Assembly (NCBI GenBank): GCA_049324575.1
Contig: JBMONI010000002.1
Span: 1-64,000 of the forward strand
From: JBMONI01 sp049324575
GTDB lineage: Bacteria > Omnitrophota > Omnitrophia > Omnitrophales > Aquincolibacteriaceae
Reading direction: 5' to 3'
DNA: 64,000 bases
The first letter of the stretch is position 1; every line of letters begins with the position of its first letter. This document shows, piece by piece, positions 52,964 to 62,799 of the stretch. Both the position numbers and the translations under genes were made by a program. A model generated the notes under the pieces. The model saw only the letters and a program-made list of their open reading frames with translations, made no database searches and was not told the DNA's origin.

Positions 52964-52991
52964 TTGATTTTTAGCAAGTTACGGCTAGAAT
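52964..52991 (+). promoter_or_regulatory. Promoter of the groEL1-groES-groEL2 operon
   Basis: TTGATT, 16 bases, TAGAAT. The start near 52998 is immediately followed by the CIRCE operator. Confidence 0.7.
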
Positions 52992-53000
52992 CCACACTCC

Positions 53001-53027
53001 TTGGCACTCCGATCCATCGAGTGCTAA
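53001..53027 (+). promoter_or_regulatory. CIRCE operator (HrcA site)
   Basis: TTGGCACTC, nine bases, GAGTGCTAA: one mismatch to the consensus TTAGCACTC-N9-GAGTGCTAA. HrcA, encoded elsewhere, should repress the operon until heat shock. Confidence 0.95.
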
Positions 53028-53117
53028 TTCTGGCATGGCGATTGCCCGAAAGCAGCGTCGGGTGGTTTTTCCGAAGAGTTATCCAATCAGGCTTACTCAA
53101 AAACTCAGGAGGACATT

Positions 53118-54770
53118 ATGGCAAAACAATTGCTTTTTGATGATTCCGCACGGCGCGCCATTCTTCGCGGCGTCGACCAGCTTGCGGATGCCGTGAAAGT
53201 GACCTTGGGTCCGAAAGGACGCAATGTCGTGATCGAAAAGAAATACGGAGCCCCCACCATTACCAAAGACGGCGTCACCGTCGCCAAAGAGATCGATCTG
53301 GACGAGCCTTATGAGAATATGGGCGCCCAGATGATCCGCGAAGTCGCTTCCAAAACCTCCGATGTGGCCGGAGACGGGACCACCACCGCCACAGTGCTCG
53401 CCCAATCGATCTACCGCGAAGGGCTGAAGAACGTCACGGCCGGCGCGAACCCGATGGAGATCAAGCGCGGGATCGACAAAGCGGTCGAAGCGGTCGGGGA
53501 AAAGTTGAGCGGCCTTTCAAAATCCATCAAGGACAAGAAAGAGATCGCGCAGGTCGCCACCATCGCGGCGAACGCCGACACCGAGATCGGCAACATCATC
53601 GCCGAAGCCATGGAAAAGGTCGGCAAAGACGGCGTGATCACCGTCGAGGAATCCAAAACGATCGCAACCACGCTCGATGTGGTCGAGGGAATGCAGTTCG
53701 ATCAGGGGTACCTGTCCCCTTATTTCGTGACCGATAGCGACCGCATGGAAGCCGTCCTGGAAGAGCCCTATATCCTCATCAACGAAAAGAAGATCTCCTC
53801 CATGAAGGACCTGCTTCCGGTCCTCGAAGCCGTCGCCAAAACGGGGAAACCTCTTTTGGTGATCGCCGAAGAAGTGGACGGCGAAGCCCTCGCGACCCTC
53901 GTGGTCAACAAAGTGCGCGGGACCCTGAGCGTTTGCGCGGTCAAAGCCCCGGGTTTCGGCGATCGCCGCAAAGCCATGCTCGAGGATATCGCGATCCTCA
54001 CGGGCGGGAAAGCCGTCACCGAAGACCTTGGGATCAAGCTCGAGAACGTGGTCTTGAAAGATCTCGGACGCGCCAAACGCGTGACGGTGGACAAAGAGAA
54101 CACCACGATCATCGAAGGCGCCGGGAAAAGCGCCGATATCAACGGCCGGATCGGACAGATCCGCAAGCAGATCGACGATACGGATTCCGATTATGACCGC
54201 GAGAAGCTCCAGGAGCGTCTCGCAAAACTTTCCGGCGGAGTGGCGGTCGTCCATGTGGGCGCCGCGACCGAGACGGAAATGAAAGAGAAGAAGGCCCGGG
54301 TCGAGGACGCGCTTCACGCCACGCGGGCCGCGGTCGAAGAAGGCATTGTCGCCGGCGGCGGGGTCGCTTTGATCCGCGCACTCGGCGCGATCGATGCCCT
54401 GAAACTCAAGGGCGACGAGACCATCGGCGCGCAAATCGTGAAACGCGCGCTCGAGGAACCGCTTCGTCAGCTGGCCGCGAACGCCGGGGACGAAGGCTCG
54501 GTCGTCGTCCAGCGGGTCAAGAGCGAGAAGGGCAATATCGGCTACAACGCGGCCACCGGCGAGTTCGAGGACCTCGTGGACGCCGGGATCGTCGATCCGA
54601 AAAAAGTCACCCGCAGCGCGTTGCAGAACGCCGCCAGCGTGGCCGGACTGCTTCTCACCACCGAAGCCCTCATCACGGAGATCCCCGAAGAGGAGAAAAT
54701 GCCTCCGATGCCTCCGGGCGGAATGGGGGGCATGGGCGGTATGGGTGGCATGGGAGATATGGATTATTAA
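53118..54770 (+). CDS. groEL: Chaperonin GroEL, first copy
   Basis: 550 residues after a CAGGAGGAC site. ATP site DGTTTATVLA, ALHATRAAVEEGIVAGGGVALIRA with the hydrolysis Asp, and the normal Gly-Met-rich C-terminal tail (GGMGG repeats ending MGDMDY). It forms the 14-mer folding cage with GroES. The order groEL1-groES-groEL2 is unusual; most operons begin with groES. Confidence 0.98.
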   Translation: MAKQLLFDDSARRAILRGVDQLADAVKVTLGPKGRNVVIEKKYGAPTITKDGVTVAKEIDLDEPYENMGAQMIREVASKTSDVAGDGTTTATVLAQSIYREGLKNVTAGANPMEIKRGIDKAVEAVGEKLSGLSKSIKDKKEIAQVATIAANADTEIGNIIAEAMEKVGKDGVITVEESKTIATTLDVVEGMQFDQGYLSPYFVTDSDRMEAVLEEPYILINEKKISSMKDLLPVLEAVAKTGKPLLVIAEEVDGEALATLVVNKVRGTLSVCAVKAPGFGDRRKAMLEDIAILTGGKAVTEDLGIKLENVVLKDLGRAKRVTVDKENTTIIEGAGKSADINGRIGQIRKQIDDTDSDYDREKLQERLAKLSGGVAVVHVGAATETEMKEKKARVEDALHATRAAVEEGIVAGGGVALIRALGAIDALKLKGDETIGAQIVKRALEEPLRQLAANAGDEGSVVVQRVKSEKGNIGYNAATGEFEDLVDAGIVDPKKVTRSALQNAASVAGLLLTTEALITEIPEEEKMPPMPPGGMGGMGGMGGMGDMDY

Positions 54771-54819
54771 TCCCTGAGATCAACTTGAACCGTATCATCA
54801 ATCGAAGGAGGAAAAGATC

Positions 54820-55110
54820 ATGAAAGTCAGACCGTTAAGCGACAAGATCCTGGTGGAAGTCCTTGAAGCCGAGGAAAGAACGAAGGGCGGCATCATCCTT
54901 CCCGATACCGCGAAGGAAGAAAAGACCGAAGGCAAGGTCGTGGCCGCCGGCCCCGGCAAGACCCTGGAATCCGGGAAGGTCCAGCCGATGGAGGTCAAGA
55001 AGGGCGACCGCGTTCTTTTCGGAAAATACGCCGGAGACGAGATCCTGATCGACGGCAAGAAGCACAAGATCCTCAAAGAGAGCGAGATCCTCGCGATCTT
55101 CGAAGACTAA
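54820..55110 (+). CDS. groES: Co-chaperonin GroES
   Basis: 96 residues: MKVRPLSDKILVEVLEAEE, the mobile loop KGGIILPDTAKEEKTEGKV and VLFGKYAGDEILIDGKKHKIL. The loop carries the hydrophobic IIL that docks on GroEL. It lies between two groEL genes (49 and 27 bases away) and could serve both rings. Confidence 0.97.
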   Translation: MKVRPLSDKILVEVLEAEERTKGGIILPDTAKEEKTEGKVVAAGPGKTLESGKVQPMEVKKGDRVLFGKYAGDEILIDGKKHKILKESEILAIFED

Positions 55111-55137
55111 TCTTTTCATCCAAGCAAAGGAGCGGTT

Positions 55138-56769
<1,632 letters not shown>

Positions 56770-56783
56770 ATCTCTTTGAAGAC

Positions 56784-56821
56784 AAAAAACGCGGTGTCCG
56801 GTCTCGGATACCGCGTTTTTT
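56784..56821. terminator. Bidirectional rho-independent terminator after groEL2
   Basis: AAAAAACGCGGT and ACCGCGTTTTTT arms with inner TCC/GGA. T-runs on both strands let it serve groEL2 and the convergent RNA methyltransferase. Confidence 0.9.
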
Positions 56822-56849
56822 CCGTCTGAAAAGTCCCGCGCGGAAAGCT

Positions 56850-57809
56850 TTAGGCCTCCCGCTTTTTCCTCAGTTTAGCGACAAAAAACCCTTCCATGGT
56901 CTCCGTAGGCAGGATACGGCAAGTCTCCCGTACGGCAGGCGCATAATGGCCCCGTTCCCAGTCCGTGATCCCGTCCATCCGATTCGGGAGCGAAAGCTCG
57001 ATCGGTTCCACCGAAAGTGACTCGCCGAATTTTTCAAGCGCCCAGTCGATCACGCCTTCATTCTCCTCGGGCGCAAAAGTGCAGGTGGAATAGACCAGAA
57101 GTCCCCCCGCGCGGAGCGCATGGACCGCGGAGAAAAAAAGCCGTTTCTGCTTCGAGACCATCTCCCGGACCTTCGCCGGGCTCCAGTAAGCGAACGAAGA
57201 CGGCTTTGCAGTATAGAATTTCCCCTCAGTGCTGCAAGGAGCGTCGAGGAGCACTTTATCGAAACGGCCGGGAGAATGCCGGCCAAAACTTTCGCCGGGA
57301 CGCAGGGAAAGCTCGATATTCGGGGCTCCTTGCTGTTCGATATTAGCTTTCATTTTAAAGAACCGCACCCGGCTGTTGTCATTCGCGAGGATTTGGCCCC
57401 GGCCTTCCATCAGGACCGCCATCTGGGTCGTCTTACTCCCCGGCGCGGCGGTCATATCGAGGATCCGCTCGCCCGGCCGCGGATCCAGGACCTGCGGCGG
57501 GATCATGCTCGAAAGGCTTTGGACATAGATCTCCCCTTCACGGTAACTGGAGGTTTCCTGCAGCTCGCGAAGATAACGGTCCTTCAGGATAAACGCATGC
57601 GGAATCTGAGGCGCCTTTTCGAGAAGGAAACCCTGCCGGGCCAGTTTTTCGACGAGCGCTTCTTCAGGGATCTTGAGAAGATTCACACGGAAGGAGGCGG
57701 GTTTGGGAAGCGAGAACGTCACAAGGGCCGAAGCTAATTGATCCGCGGGCAGAATCTTTTCAAGCCGTTCGAGAAAAGCTTTGGGAAGGCGGTCGATCTT
57801 GTTCTCCAT
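56850..57809 (-). CDS. RsmB/NOP-family RNA (cytosine-5) methyltransferase
   Basis: 319 residues. SAM motif LDMTAAPGSKTTQMA, catalytic LLDAPCSTEG and YSTCTFAPEENE (the second Cys is the nucleophile). No PUA or NusB domain is present, and the length fits the NOP2/RsmF-like m5C enzymes that act on rRNA or tRNA; the target is not clear. It is monocistronic. Confidence 0.88.
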   Translation of the reverse strand: MENKIDRLPKAFLERLEKILPADQLASALVTFSLPKPASFRVNLLKIPEEALVEKLARQGFLLEKAPQIPHAFILKDRYLRELQETSSYREGEIYVQSLSSMIPPQVLDPRPGERILDMTAAPGSKTTQMAVLMEGRGQILANDNSRVRFFKMKANIEQQGAPNIELSLRPGESFGRHSPGRFDKVLLDAPCSTEGKFYTAKPSSFAYWSPAKVREMVSKQKRLFFSAVHALRAGGLLVYSTCTFAPEENEGVIDWALEKFGESLSVEPIELSLPNRMDGITDWERGHYAPAVRETCRILPTETMEGFFVAKLRKKREA

Positions 57810-57855
57810 CGCGGAGAATTGTATCAGAAGCTAAAAACTTTCGAAAAAATAAAAC

Positions 57856-57930
57856 GGGATGCCGCGGTTGGGCTTCTGCTCCACATGGCTGTCACCAAGA
57901 AGGAAGCACAGGAGAAACACGCGGCACCCC
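57856..57930 (+). ncRNA. Long hairpin RNA candidate, SRP-RNA-like
   Basis: Outer arms GGGATGCCGCG and CGCGGCACCCC pair at 10 of 11 positions. Inside, CTCC/GGAG and CTGT/ACAG pair further, and the apical part contains GTCA and GGAAGCA, which recall helix 8 of bacterial SRP RNA (GTCAGG...GGAAGCAG). However, the usual CCGGAAGG tip reads CCAAGAAGG, so the match is incomplete. A second hairpin (57953-57987) follows. No reading frame fits. Confidence 0.35.
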
Positions 57931-58110
57931 GCCACAGGAATCAAAATTTCAAAAGGAAGCCGCTCCGGATCGATCCGGCTTCTTCCTAGGATATGCAATG
58001 ACCATGCCAAAGAGGAGTCCTTCCTCACAACCCTGTCTCTCGCAACAAGATAGGAATTTTCATTTCCGAACCAAGAGTCCTCCTCCCTACATAATTGTGG
58101 GAAAAAACTT

Positions 58111-58150
58111 GCCCCCGACCCTACAATAATGTGCAGAGATCACGGGGGGC
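58111..58150 (+). other. GC hairpin in the 57810-58294 gap
   Basis: GCCCCCG and CGGGGGGC arms around a 25-base loop that includes TACAATAATG. Nothing else in 57988-58243 was recognised apart from an AT-rich inverted repeat near 58150-58175. Confidence 0.3.
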
Positions 58151-58243
58151 AGGAACATTTTTTAAAAAAGTCCTGCTGGAAAATTTTTCTTAAAAATCCA
58201 TGAGCCTTCGAGGCTGGAATGATGTTTCAAATGTCGAATCTGC

Positions 58244-58271
58244 TTGAAGAATGATAAAAAATGAGTATAGT
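58244..58271 (+). promoter_or_regulatory. Promoter of the single-domain response regulator
   Basis: TTGAAG, 16 bases, TATAGT. The leader would be about 17 bases and has no clear ribosome site. Confidence 0.6.
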
Positions 58272-58294
58272 GGGAACTTAATACTTCACCTACC

Positions 58295-58678
58295 ATGGCT
58301 TCTGACGGAAAAAAAATACTTTTAGTCGAAGACGAAGCGGATATCACCACCATTCTGGCCTTTCGGTTATCGAAGATCGGTTTTACGGTCCTTGAAGCAA
58401 GGACCGGCGCCCAGGGCCTCGAGATGGCCCGAAGCAACCGGCCGGACCTCATCATCTTGGACCTGATGCTGCCCGAGCTTCCGGGAGAAGAAGTCTGCAA
58501 AGCGATCCGCGAGGACATGGATGAGGTTTTCGCACGCACGCCGATCATCATGGTCACCGCCAAAGACAGCGAAGTGGACCAGATCATCGGCCGCTCGATC
58601 GGTGCCAACAGTTATGTCACCAAACCTTTCGACGTTGAAGTGCTGTTGAAAGAGATCCACAAGCTCCTCCAGATCTGA
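58295..58678 (+). CDS. Single-domain response regulator (CheY-like receiver)
   Basis: 127 residues, receiver domain only. ILLVEDEADITTI has the acidic pair, LIILDLMLPELPG the acceptor Asp, MVTAKDSE the Thr position and YVTKPFDVEVL the Lys. It has no output domain, so acts through a partner protein or a phosphorelay. No kinase is nearby. A hairpin GGGCCTTG/CAAGGCCC lies 14 bases past the stop. Confidence 0.92.
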   Translation: MASDGKKILLVEDEADITTILAFRLSKIGFTVLEARTGAQGLEMARSNRPDLIILDLMLPELPGEEVCKAIREDMDEVFARTPIIMVTAKDSEVDQIIGRSIGANSYVTKPFDVEVLLKEIHKLLQI

Positions 58679-58883
58679 ATTTCCCTTTTCCTTTGGGCCT
58701 TGCCAAGGCCCTGAGTCATCATGACACAACCTTGAAAAAGAGTAACAGTCCGCTCTCTTTGCTCCGATGCTGTTTTTCTATAACCCATTTAAAATAAATA
58801 ACTTACGATAACCTCTCTGCCCTGGAAAATGGCACGCCGTTTGCCCCGGAAGATTTGTGATCAAAGCATCAAGGAGGTGTCCC

Positions 58884-59330
58884 ATGAATCTCATACAACG
58901 GAGAAACGATCTTTGGGATCCATTCGATATGCTGACCGATCTCCAAAGCGAAATGAACCGTGTTTTCAACCGCTCTCTCACGGGGCGTCCTTCCGCTTCC
59001 GTTTTCCATCCTGAGATCGACCTTCGGGAAGAGAACGATCACTATGTCCTGAGCGCCGATCTCCCGGGATTAAAACGGGAAGATTTCAGTCTGTCGGTGG
59101 AAGGGAATCACCTGACCCTCAAAGGAGAGCGCAAACGGGAAAAAGAGCATAAAGAAAAAGGCTACTGGTATTCGGAACGCATCTGCGGGACCTTTGCGAG
59201 GACGATCGAGTTCCCGACCGAACTCCAGGCGGAAAAGGCAAAAGCCTCCTTCAAGGACGGCGTCCTCGAAGTGATCCTGCCGAAGTCAGAGAATGCCAAG
59301 CCGAAACAGATCAGCGTCGAGATCAAATGA
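58884..59330 (+). CDS. Small heat-shock protein, Hsp20 family
   Basis: 148 residues from the ATG at 58884, after AAGGAGGT. The alpha-crystallin domain runs from about 43 to 135: PEIDLREENDHYVLSADLPG, then LTLKGERK, GTFARTIEFP and the C-terminal GVLEVILPKSE. The oligomerisation motif of the IxI type is present in ISVEI. It is cytoplasmic and binds unfolding proteins. No CIRCE is near; the gene may form an operon with the anchored homologue 96 bases downstream. Confidence 0.95.
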   Translation: MNLIQRRNDLWDPFDMLTDLQSEMNRVFNRSLTGRPSASVFHPEIDLREENDHYVLSADLPGLKREDFSLSVEGNHLTLKGERKREKEHKEKGYWYSERICGTFARTIEFPTELQAEKAKASFKDGVLEVILPKSENAKPKQISVEIK

Positions 59331-59426
59331 TCCGGCGCCCAACTCTTGAGCGGACGGAACGGAGCCGGGGTTCGCGGGAACTTCGAAGCGCTTCCGTTCC
59401 GCCGCTCTTTCGCGGAGGAACAAACC

Positions 59427-60125
59427 ATGGATACGCCTTCTGAAAACAAAAAGAACACGCTTTTATACACCCTGATCGCGCTTCTGGTGCTTTTGCTCTT
59501 GGTCCAAACGGGGCTCTTGATCCATCTGGCCACGAAAAAAGACACCGTCAAAGCGTTGCCCGAAAGGAAAAAGATCCAACGCTCAGCCGAGGCCTTTTCC
59601 CCGGCCCGGACCTATGCCCGAAGGGCTTATGACCCCGGCGCGCTCGGGCACCGGGCCCGGTCTTCCGTTTACCCGCCATCGTTCTGGGACGATCCCTTTT
59701 TCCAGGACGCCTTTACCTCGCTGGGCCGGCTGACGGAAAGCATGCAGAACCTGTTCGAAGAAACGGCTGCGAGCGGAGGTTTCGCTTTTGCGCCGACCGT
59801 CGATCTGCAGGAGACGGAAGCGGCCTATGTGCTCCGATCTGACATTCCGGGCCTCGAGAAAGACAAGATCGATATCACCGTGCAAGGCGACCTTTTGACC
59901 CTTCAAGGCATCCGGGAGAGCCGGACGGAATCCAAGTCCGATGCCAAGGACGGAGCCTTCTACTCGCAAGAACGGCAAGTCGGCTCCTTCGCAAGGACGG
60001 TCCCCTTACCGGGCCCGGTCGATGAGGGCAAGATCACTGCGGATTATACGAACGGAGTGCTGACCGTCACTTTGCCGAAATCAAAACAAGAGTCAGCGCA
60101 GGCAAACAAGATCAAGATCCAGTAG
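59427..60125 (+). CDS. Membrane-anchored small heat-shock protein
   Basis: 232 residues from the ATG at 59427, after GGAGGA. Residues 10-36 form a single hydrophobic helix (LIALLVLLLLVQTGLLIHLA), followed by a Lys/Arg-rich and then Pro/Arg/Tyr-rich linker to about 100 and a complete alpha-crystallin domain (about 125-225: PTVDLQETEAAYVLRSDIPG, LTLQGIRE, GSFARTVPLP, NGVLTVTLPK). Membrane-tethered Hsp20 proteins are uncommon. Topology is ambiguous because both flanks are basic, so it could protect either the inner face or the periplasm. Confidence 0.88.
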   Translation: MDTPSENKKNTLLYTLIALLVLLLLVQTGLLIHLATKKDTVKALPERKKIQRSAEAFSPARTYARRAYDPGALGHRARSSVYPPSFWDDPFFQDAFTSLGRLTESMQNLFEETAASGGFAFAPTVDLQETEAAYVLRSDIPGLEKDKIDITVQGDLLTLQGIRESRTESKSDAKDGAFYSQERQVGSFARTVPLPGPVDEGKITADYTNGVLTVTLPKSKQESAQANKIKIQ

Positions 60126-60143
60126 CTGGATCCGATTTACCGA

Positions 60144-60170
60144 GCGGGCAGAAAATATTCTCTGCCCGCT
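60144..60170 (+). terminator. Terminator after the anchored Hsp20 gene
   Basis: AGCGGGCAGA/TCTGCCCGCT perfect arms with a 7-base loop, then TCTTATTT. Confidence 0.75.
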
Positions 60171-60172
60171 TC

Positions 60173-61078
60173 TTATTTCATCCCCGCCGGTTTTGCTTTC
60201 CACCGCCGGTGCCCCCAGATCCACTGGGAAGGGACTTCGCGCACTTTCCGCTCAAGGGTTTTGTTCAGCGCCAACGTCGTATTATATTCCCAATTCGGAT
60301 CCTGCAGATCCACGTGGAACGCGGGTTCAAAATAAATCTCATACCGCCCGAAGGAGGCCCGGATACAGGAGGCAAAAACGATTGGGCTGTTGCTTCTCGC
60401 CGCGATCTTAGCAGGAAGGGAGGTCGTCGAGGTTTCTTGACCAAAAAACGGCACCCATAATCCGCTCGGCCCACTCCACTGATCGATCAACACAGCGACG
60501 ATATTGTTTCGTCGTAGTTGCCGCAGGACCTCCCGAAGCGCCCCGGGATCATCCTTGGGGATGGGATGGGTCGGGATCACAAGGCGGAGTTCGTTGATCT
60601 GTCGGGTTACGCGGGGATTACGAAAATTTTTTACGATCACATAACGGTCGGCTTTCGTAAAGAGGCCGAGAAATCCGCTATACTCCCAGGAACCTAGATG
60701 CGATATCACGAGCACGACCCCTTGGCCTTCCTGCAATGCTTGATCCATATACTCGAGCCCGTTGATATGGAAAATATGCTGATAATTCAGGCGGGTCCTG
60801 CGAACAAAAAAAAGTTCGAGGATTGACAGCGCTACGGATTCAAAGGATTTTCTCGCTAAAATGACTTTTTCGGGATCGGAAAGACGCTCGCCGAACGCCC
60901 TCCCGATGTTCTCAAGCGCGATCCGGCGTCGTTTGCGCATGAAGAAAAAAGCAAGCGCGCCGAACGCCTCGGCGATCTTGCAAGCGATCCAAGGGTCGAT
61001 CCAGTGGGTCATCCCTATACATACCGCCACGACCCCGGATTCGAGCCGCTCGAAGACGCCACGGAGGATCTTTTTCAT
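60173..61078 (-). CDS. Lipid A biosynthesis acyltransferase, LpxL/HtrB family
   Basis: 301 residues from the ATG at 61078, overlapping the thiF stop (ATGA). The catalytic HX4E is SHLGSWEY; KRRRIALENIGRAFGE before it and VAVLIDQWSGPSGLWVPFFG after it match LpxL-type enzymes. It adds a secondary acyl chain to a lipid A precursor at the inner membrane, which supports a diderm with LPS-like lipid. Coupling with a ThiF gene is unexpected. Confidence 0.88.
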   Translation of the reverse strand: MKKILRGVFERLESGVVAVCIGMTHWIDPWIACKIAEAFGALAFFFMRKRRRIALENIGRAFGERLSDPEKVILARKSFESVALSILELFFVRRTRLNYQHIFHINGLEYMDQALQEGQGVVLVISHLGSWEYSGFLGLFTKADRYVIVKNFRNPRVTRQINELRLVIPTHPIPKDDPGALREVLRQLRRNNIVAVLIDQWSGPSGLWVPFFGQETSTTSLPAKIAARSNSPIVFASCIRASFGRYEIYFEPAFHVDLQDPNWEYNTTLALNKTLERKVREVPSQWIWGHRRWKAKPAGMK

Positions 61079-61821
61079 GGCCTCGTCTGCGAGAAAGCCC
61101 CGCAAGCCGGACAGGCAGGATCTTTGCGGATCTTGAACTTGCGGAAAGACACGGTCGAGCCTTCCCAGACAAGAAGCTCGTTTTTCAAGTTCTTGCCGAC
61201 GCCGGTCAGGTACTTCACGACTTCCAGCGCCTCCATCGAACCAATGACCGCAGGCGTCGCGCCGAGGACAGGAAAAACCTGTTTCGGCGGGCCTTCCGTA
61301 TAAAGGCATTGCAAACAGGGGGTTTCCGGGACCCGGATAAAGGTCATCCGTCCATCCATCCCCCAGACACTTCCGTGGACAAGCGGAATCTTTTTTCGGA
61401 TCGCGCACCGGTTTAACACAAAACGGGTATCGAAATTATCCATGCAATCGACGATCACGGCCGCATCCCCTACCAAACGGTCGACACTCTCTTCCGTGAT
61501 CTTCTCTTCCACGGCCGTGATCCGGATATCGGGATTGATCCGTTCGAGGGTCATTTGCCCGGATCTCGCTTTATTGATCCCGAGACGGCTGTCGTCGTGA
61601 AGGATCTGACGGTTGAGATTCGTCAGGTCCGGCGAATCGAAATCGCAAAGGCGGATATGTCCGATGCCGGCGACCGCAAGGTAAATGCTGACCGGTGATC
61701 CGAGCCCGCCGGCTCCGGCCACAAATACCGTGGCGGTCTTGAGTTTCTCCTGGCCGGCTTCACCCCAGCCGTCCATCATGATCTGCCGTCCGTAACGCTT
61801 CTGGTCTTGTTCTGTCAACAT
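61075..61821 (-). CDS. E1-like adenylyltransferase, ThiF/MoeB/HesA family
   Basis: 248 residues: RYGRQIMMDGWGEAGQ, nucleotide loop VAGAGGLGSPVSIYLAVAG, the DCMDNFDTRF block and two Cys pairs (CLQC and CPAC) that hold zinc. Members adenylate the C-terminal Gly of ThiS or MoaD. No rhodanese domain and no adjacent carrier gene, so thiamine and molybdopterin roles cannot be separated. Confidence 0.9.
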   Translation of the reverse strand: MLTEQDQKRYGRQIMMDGWGEAGQEKLKTATVFVAGAGGLGSPVSIYLAVAGIGHIRLCDFDSPDLTNLNRQILHDDSRLGINKARSGQMTLERINPDIRITAVEEKITEESVDRLVGDAAVIVDCMDNFDTRFVLNRCAIRKKIPLVHGSVWGMDGRMTFIRVPETPCLQCLYTEGPPKQVFPVLGATPAVIGSMEALEVVKYLTGVGKNLKNELLVWEGSTVSFRKFKIRKDPACPACGAFSQTRP

Positions 61822-61892
61822 GGGTAGTATCTCCTTGCAAATTGGGCTATTATACCGGGGATCGAACTCATTCGTAAACGGAACCTTTTTCG

Positions 61893-62297
61893 ATGAAAAA
61901 CATCCTTTTCGTCTGTGTCGGGAATTCAGCGAGGAGCCAGCTGGCGGAAGGCCTCGCGCGGCATCTTTTCGGGAACCGGGCCCACGTTCAAAGCGCCGGG
62001 AGTCTCCCCGGCAGGGTGCATCCCCTCGCGATCCTCGCCATGCAGGAGATCGGGATCGATATCTCGCACCAGCATTCCAAATCCCTGAAAAGCATTGATC
62101 TTTCCAAGATCGACCTCATCATCACTCTTTGCCGAGAAGCCGTTTGCCCGCATGTCCCTTCGACCGTAAAAAAAATCCACTGGCCCATCGAAGACCCTTC
62201 GCTCGTCCAGGGAAGCGATGAAAAAAAACTACGCGCCTTCGGTCACGCCCGTGATCTCATCCGCCGTCATCTCGAAAATTTTTCAAAAACACTTTAA
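61893..62297 (+). CDS. arsC: Low-molecular-weight phosphatase-type arsenate reductase
   Basis: 134 residues. The P-loop CVGNSARS starts at Cys8, DPS in HWPIEDPS supplies the acid, and Cys80 and Cys85 (LCREAVC) fit the redox pair of thioredoxin-linked ArsC. It reduces arsenate to arsenite. No arsR or arsB is adjacent, so a protein tyrosine phosphatase role is the alternative. The ATG has no strong ribosome site. Confidence 0.85.
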   Translation: MKNILFVCVGNSARSQLAEGLARHLFGNRAHVQSAGSLPGRVHPLAILAMQEIGIDISHQHSKSLKSIDLSKIDLIITLCREAVCPHVPSTVKKIHWPIEDPSLVQGSDEKKLRAFGHARDLIRRHLENFSKTL

Positions 62298-62354
62298 GAG
62301 CCTCTCACAAAACGAATCGAGTCCCTGTCGGGCAAAGCGGGTTTTTTATGCGTT

Positions 62355-62792
62355 CTATTTTTTCCCGCCGGCGGTTTCGCGCGCGAGCTCGCGTAGTCGC
62401 TTCACCATCGCATAAAAACCGTTGCGGCGGTTGATGCTGAGCTGGCTTTCAAGACCCAGCCGCCCGAACACGCCTTCCAGATCCAGGGTCTGGATCTCCT
62501 CGGCCGTCTTCCCGGCGCAGGCGATCCACAAGACCGCGATCAGTCCTTTCACAATATGCGCATCGCTCGAGGCAAGAAAATCGATCTTTCCGGAACCTTC
62601 TTCCGCGGGTTTGATCACGAACCAGACCTGGCTCATGCAGCCATGGACCCGGTTGACCTCGGTTTTCAGGGCTTCGTCCATGGGCGGCAGTTGGCGGCCG
62701 AGATCGATCAAATAGCGAAAGCGGTCTTCCCATTCCGGGAAGACCTCGAAATTCTGGAACATTTTTTCGAGGGTGAGGGATCCCAGCGCCAT
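62355..62792 (-). CDS. sufE: Sulfur acceptor protein SufE
   Basis: 145 residues with the active Cys52 in VHGCMSQVW, the family's LPPMDEALKTEVNRV before it and SRNGFYAM-like INRRNGFYAMV near the end. SufE takes persulfide sulfur from SufS for Fe-S assembly. It follows folE2 by seven bases on the same strand; sufS is not in the window. Confidence 0.94.
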   Translation of the reverse strand: MALGSLTLEKMFQNFEVFPEWEDRFRYLIDLGRQLPPMDEALKTEVNRVHGCMSQVWFVIKPAEEGSGKIDFLASSDAHIVKGLIAVLWIACAGKTAEEIQTLDLEGVFGRLGLESQLSINRRNGFYAMVKRLRELARETAGGKK

Positions 62793-62799
62793 CAGAGGC

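Noticed and set aside
58731..58800. Heat-shock sigma-32 promoter before hsp20
   Set aside because: CTTGAAA and CCCATTT are both present but about 40 bases apart, far from the required spacing.
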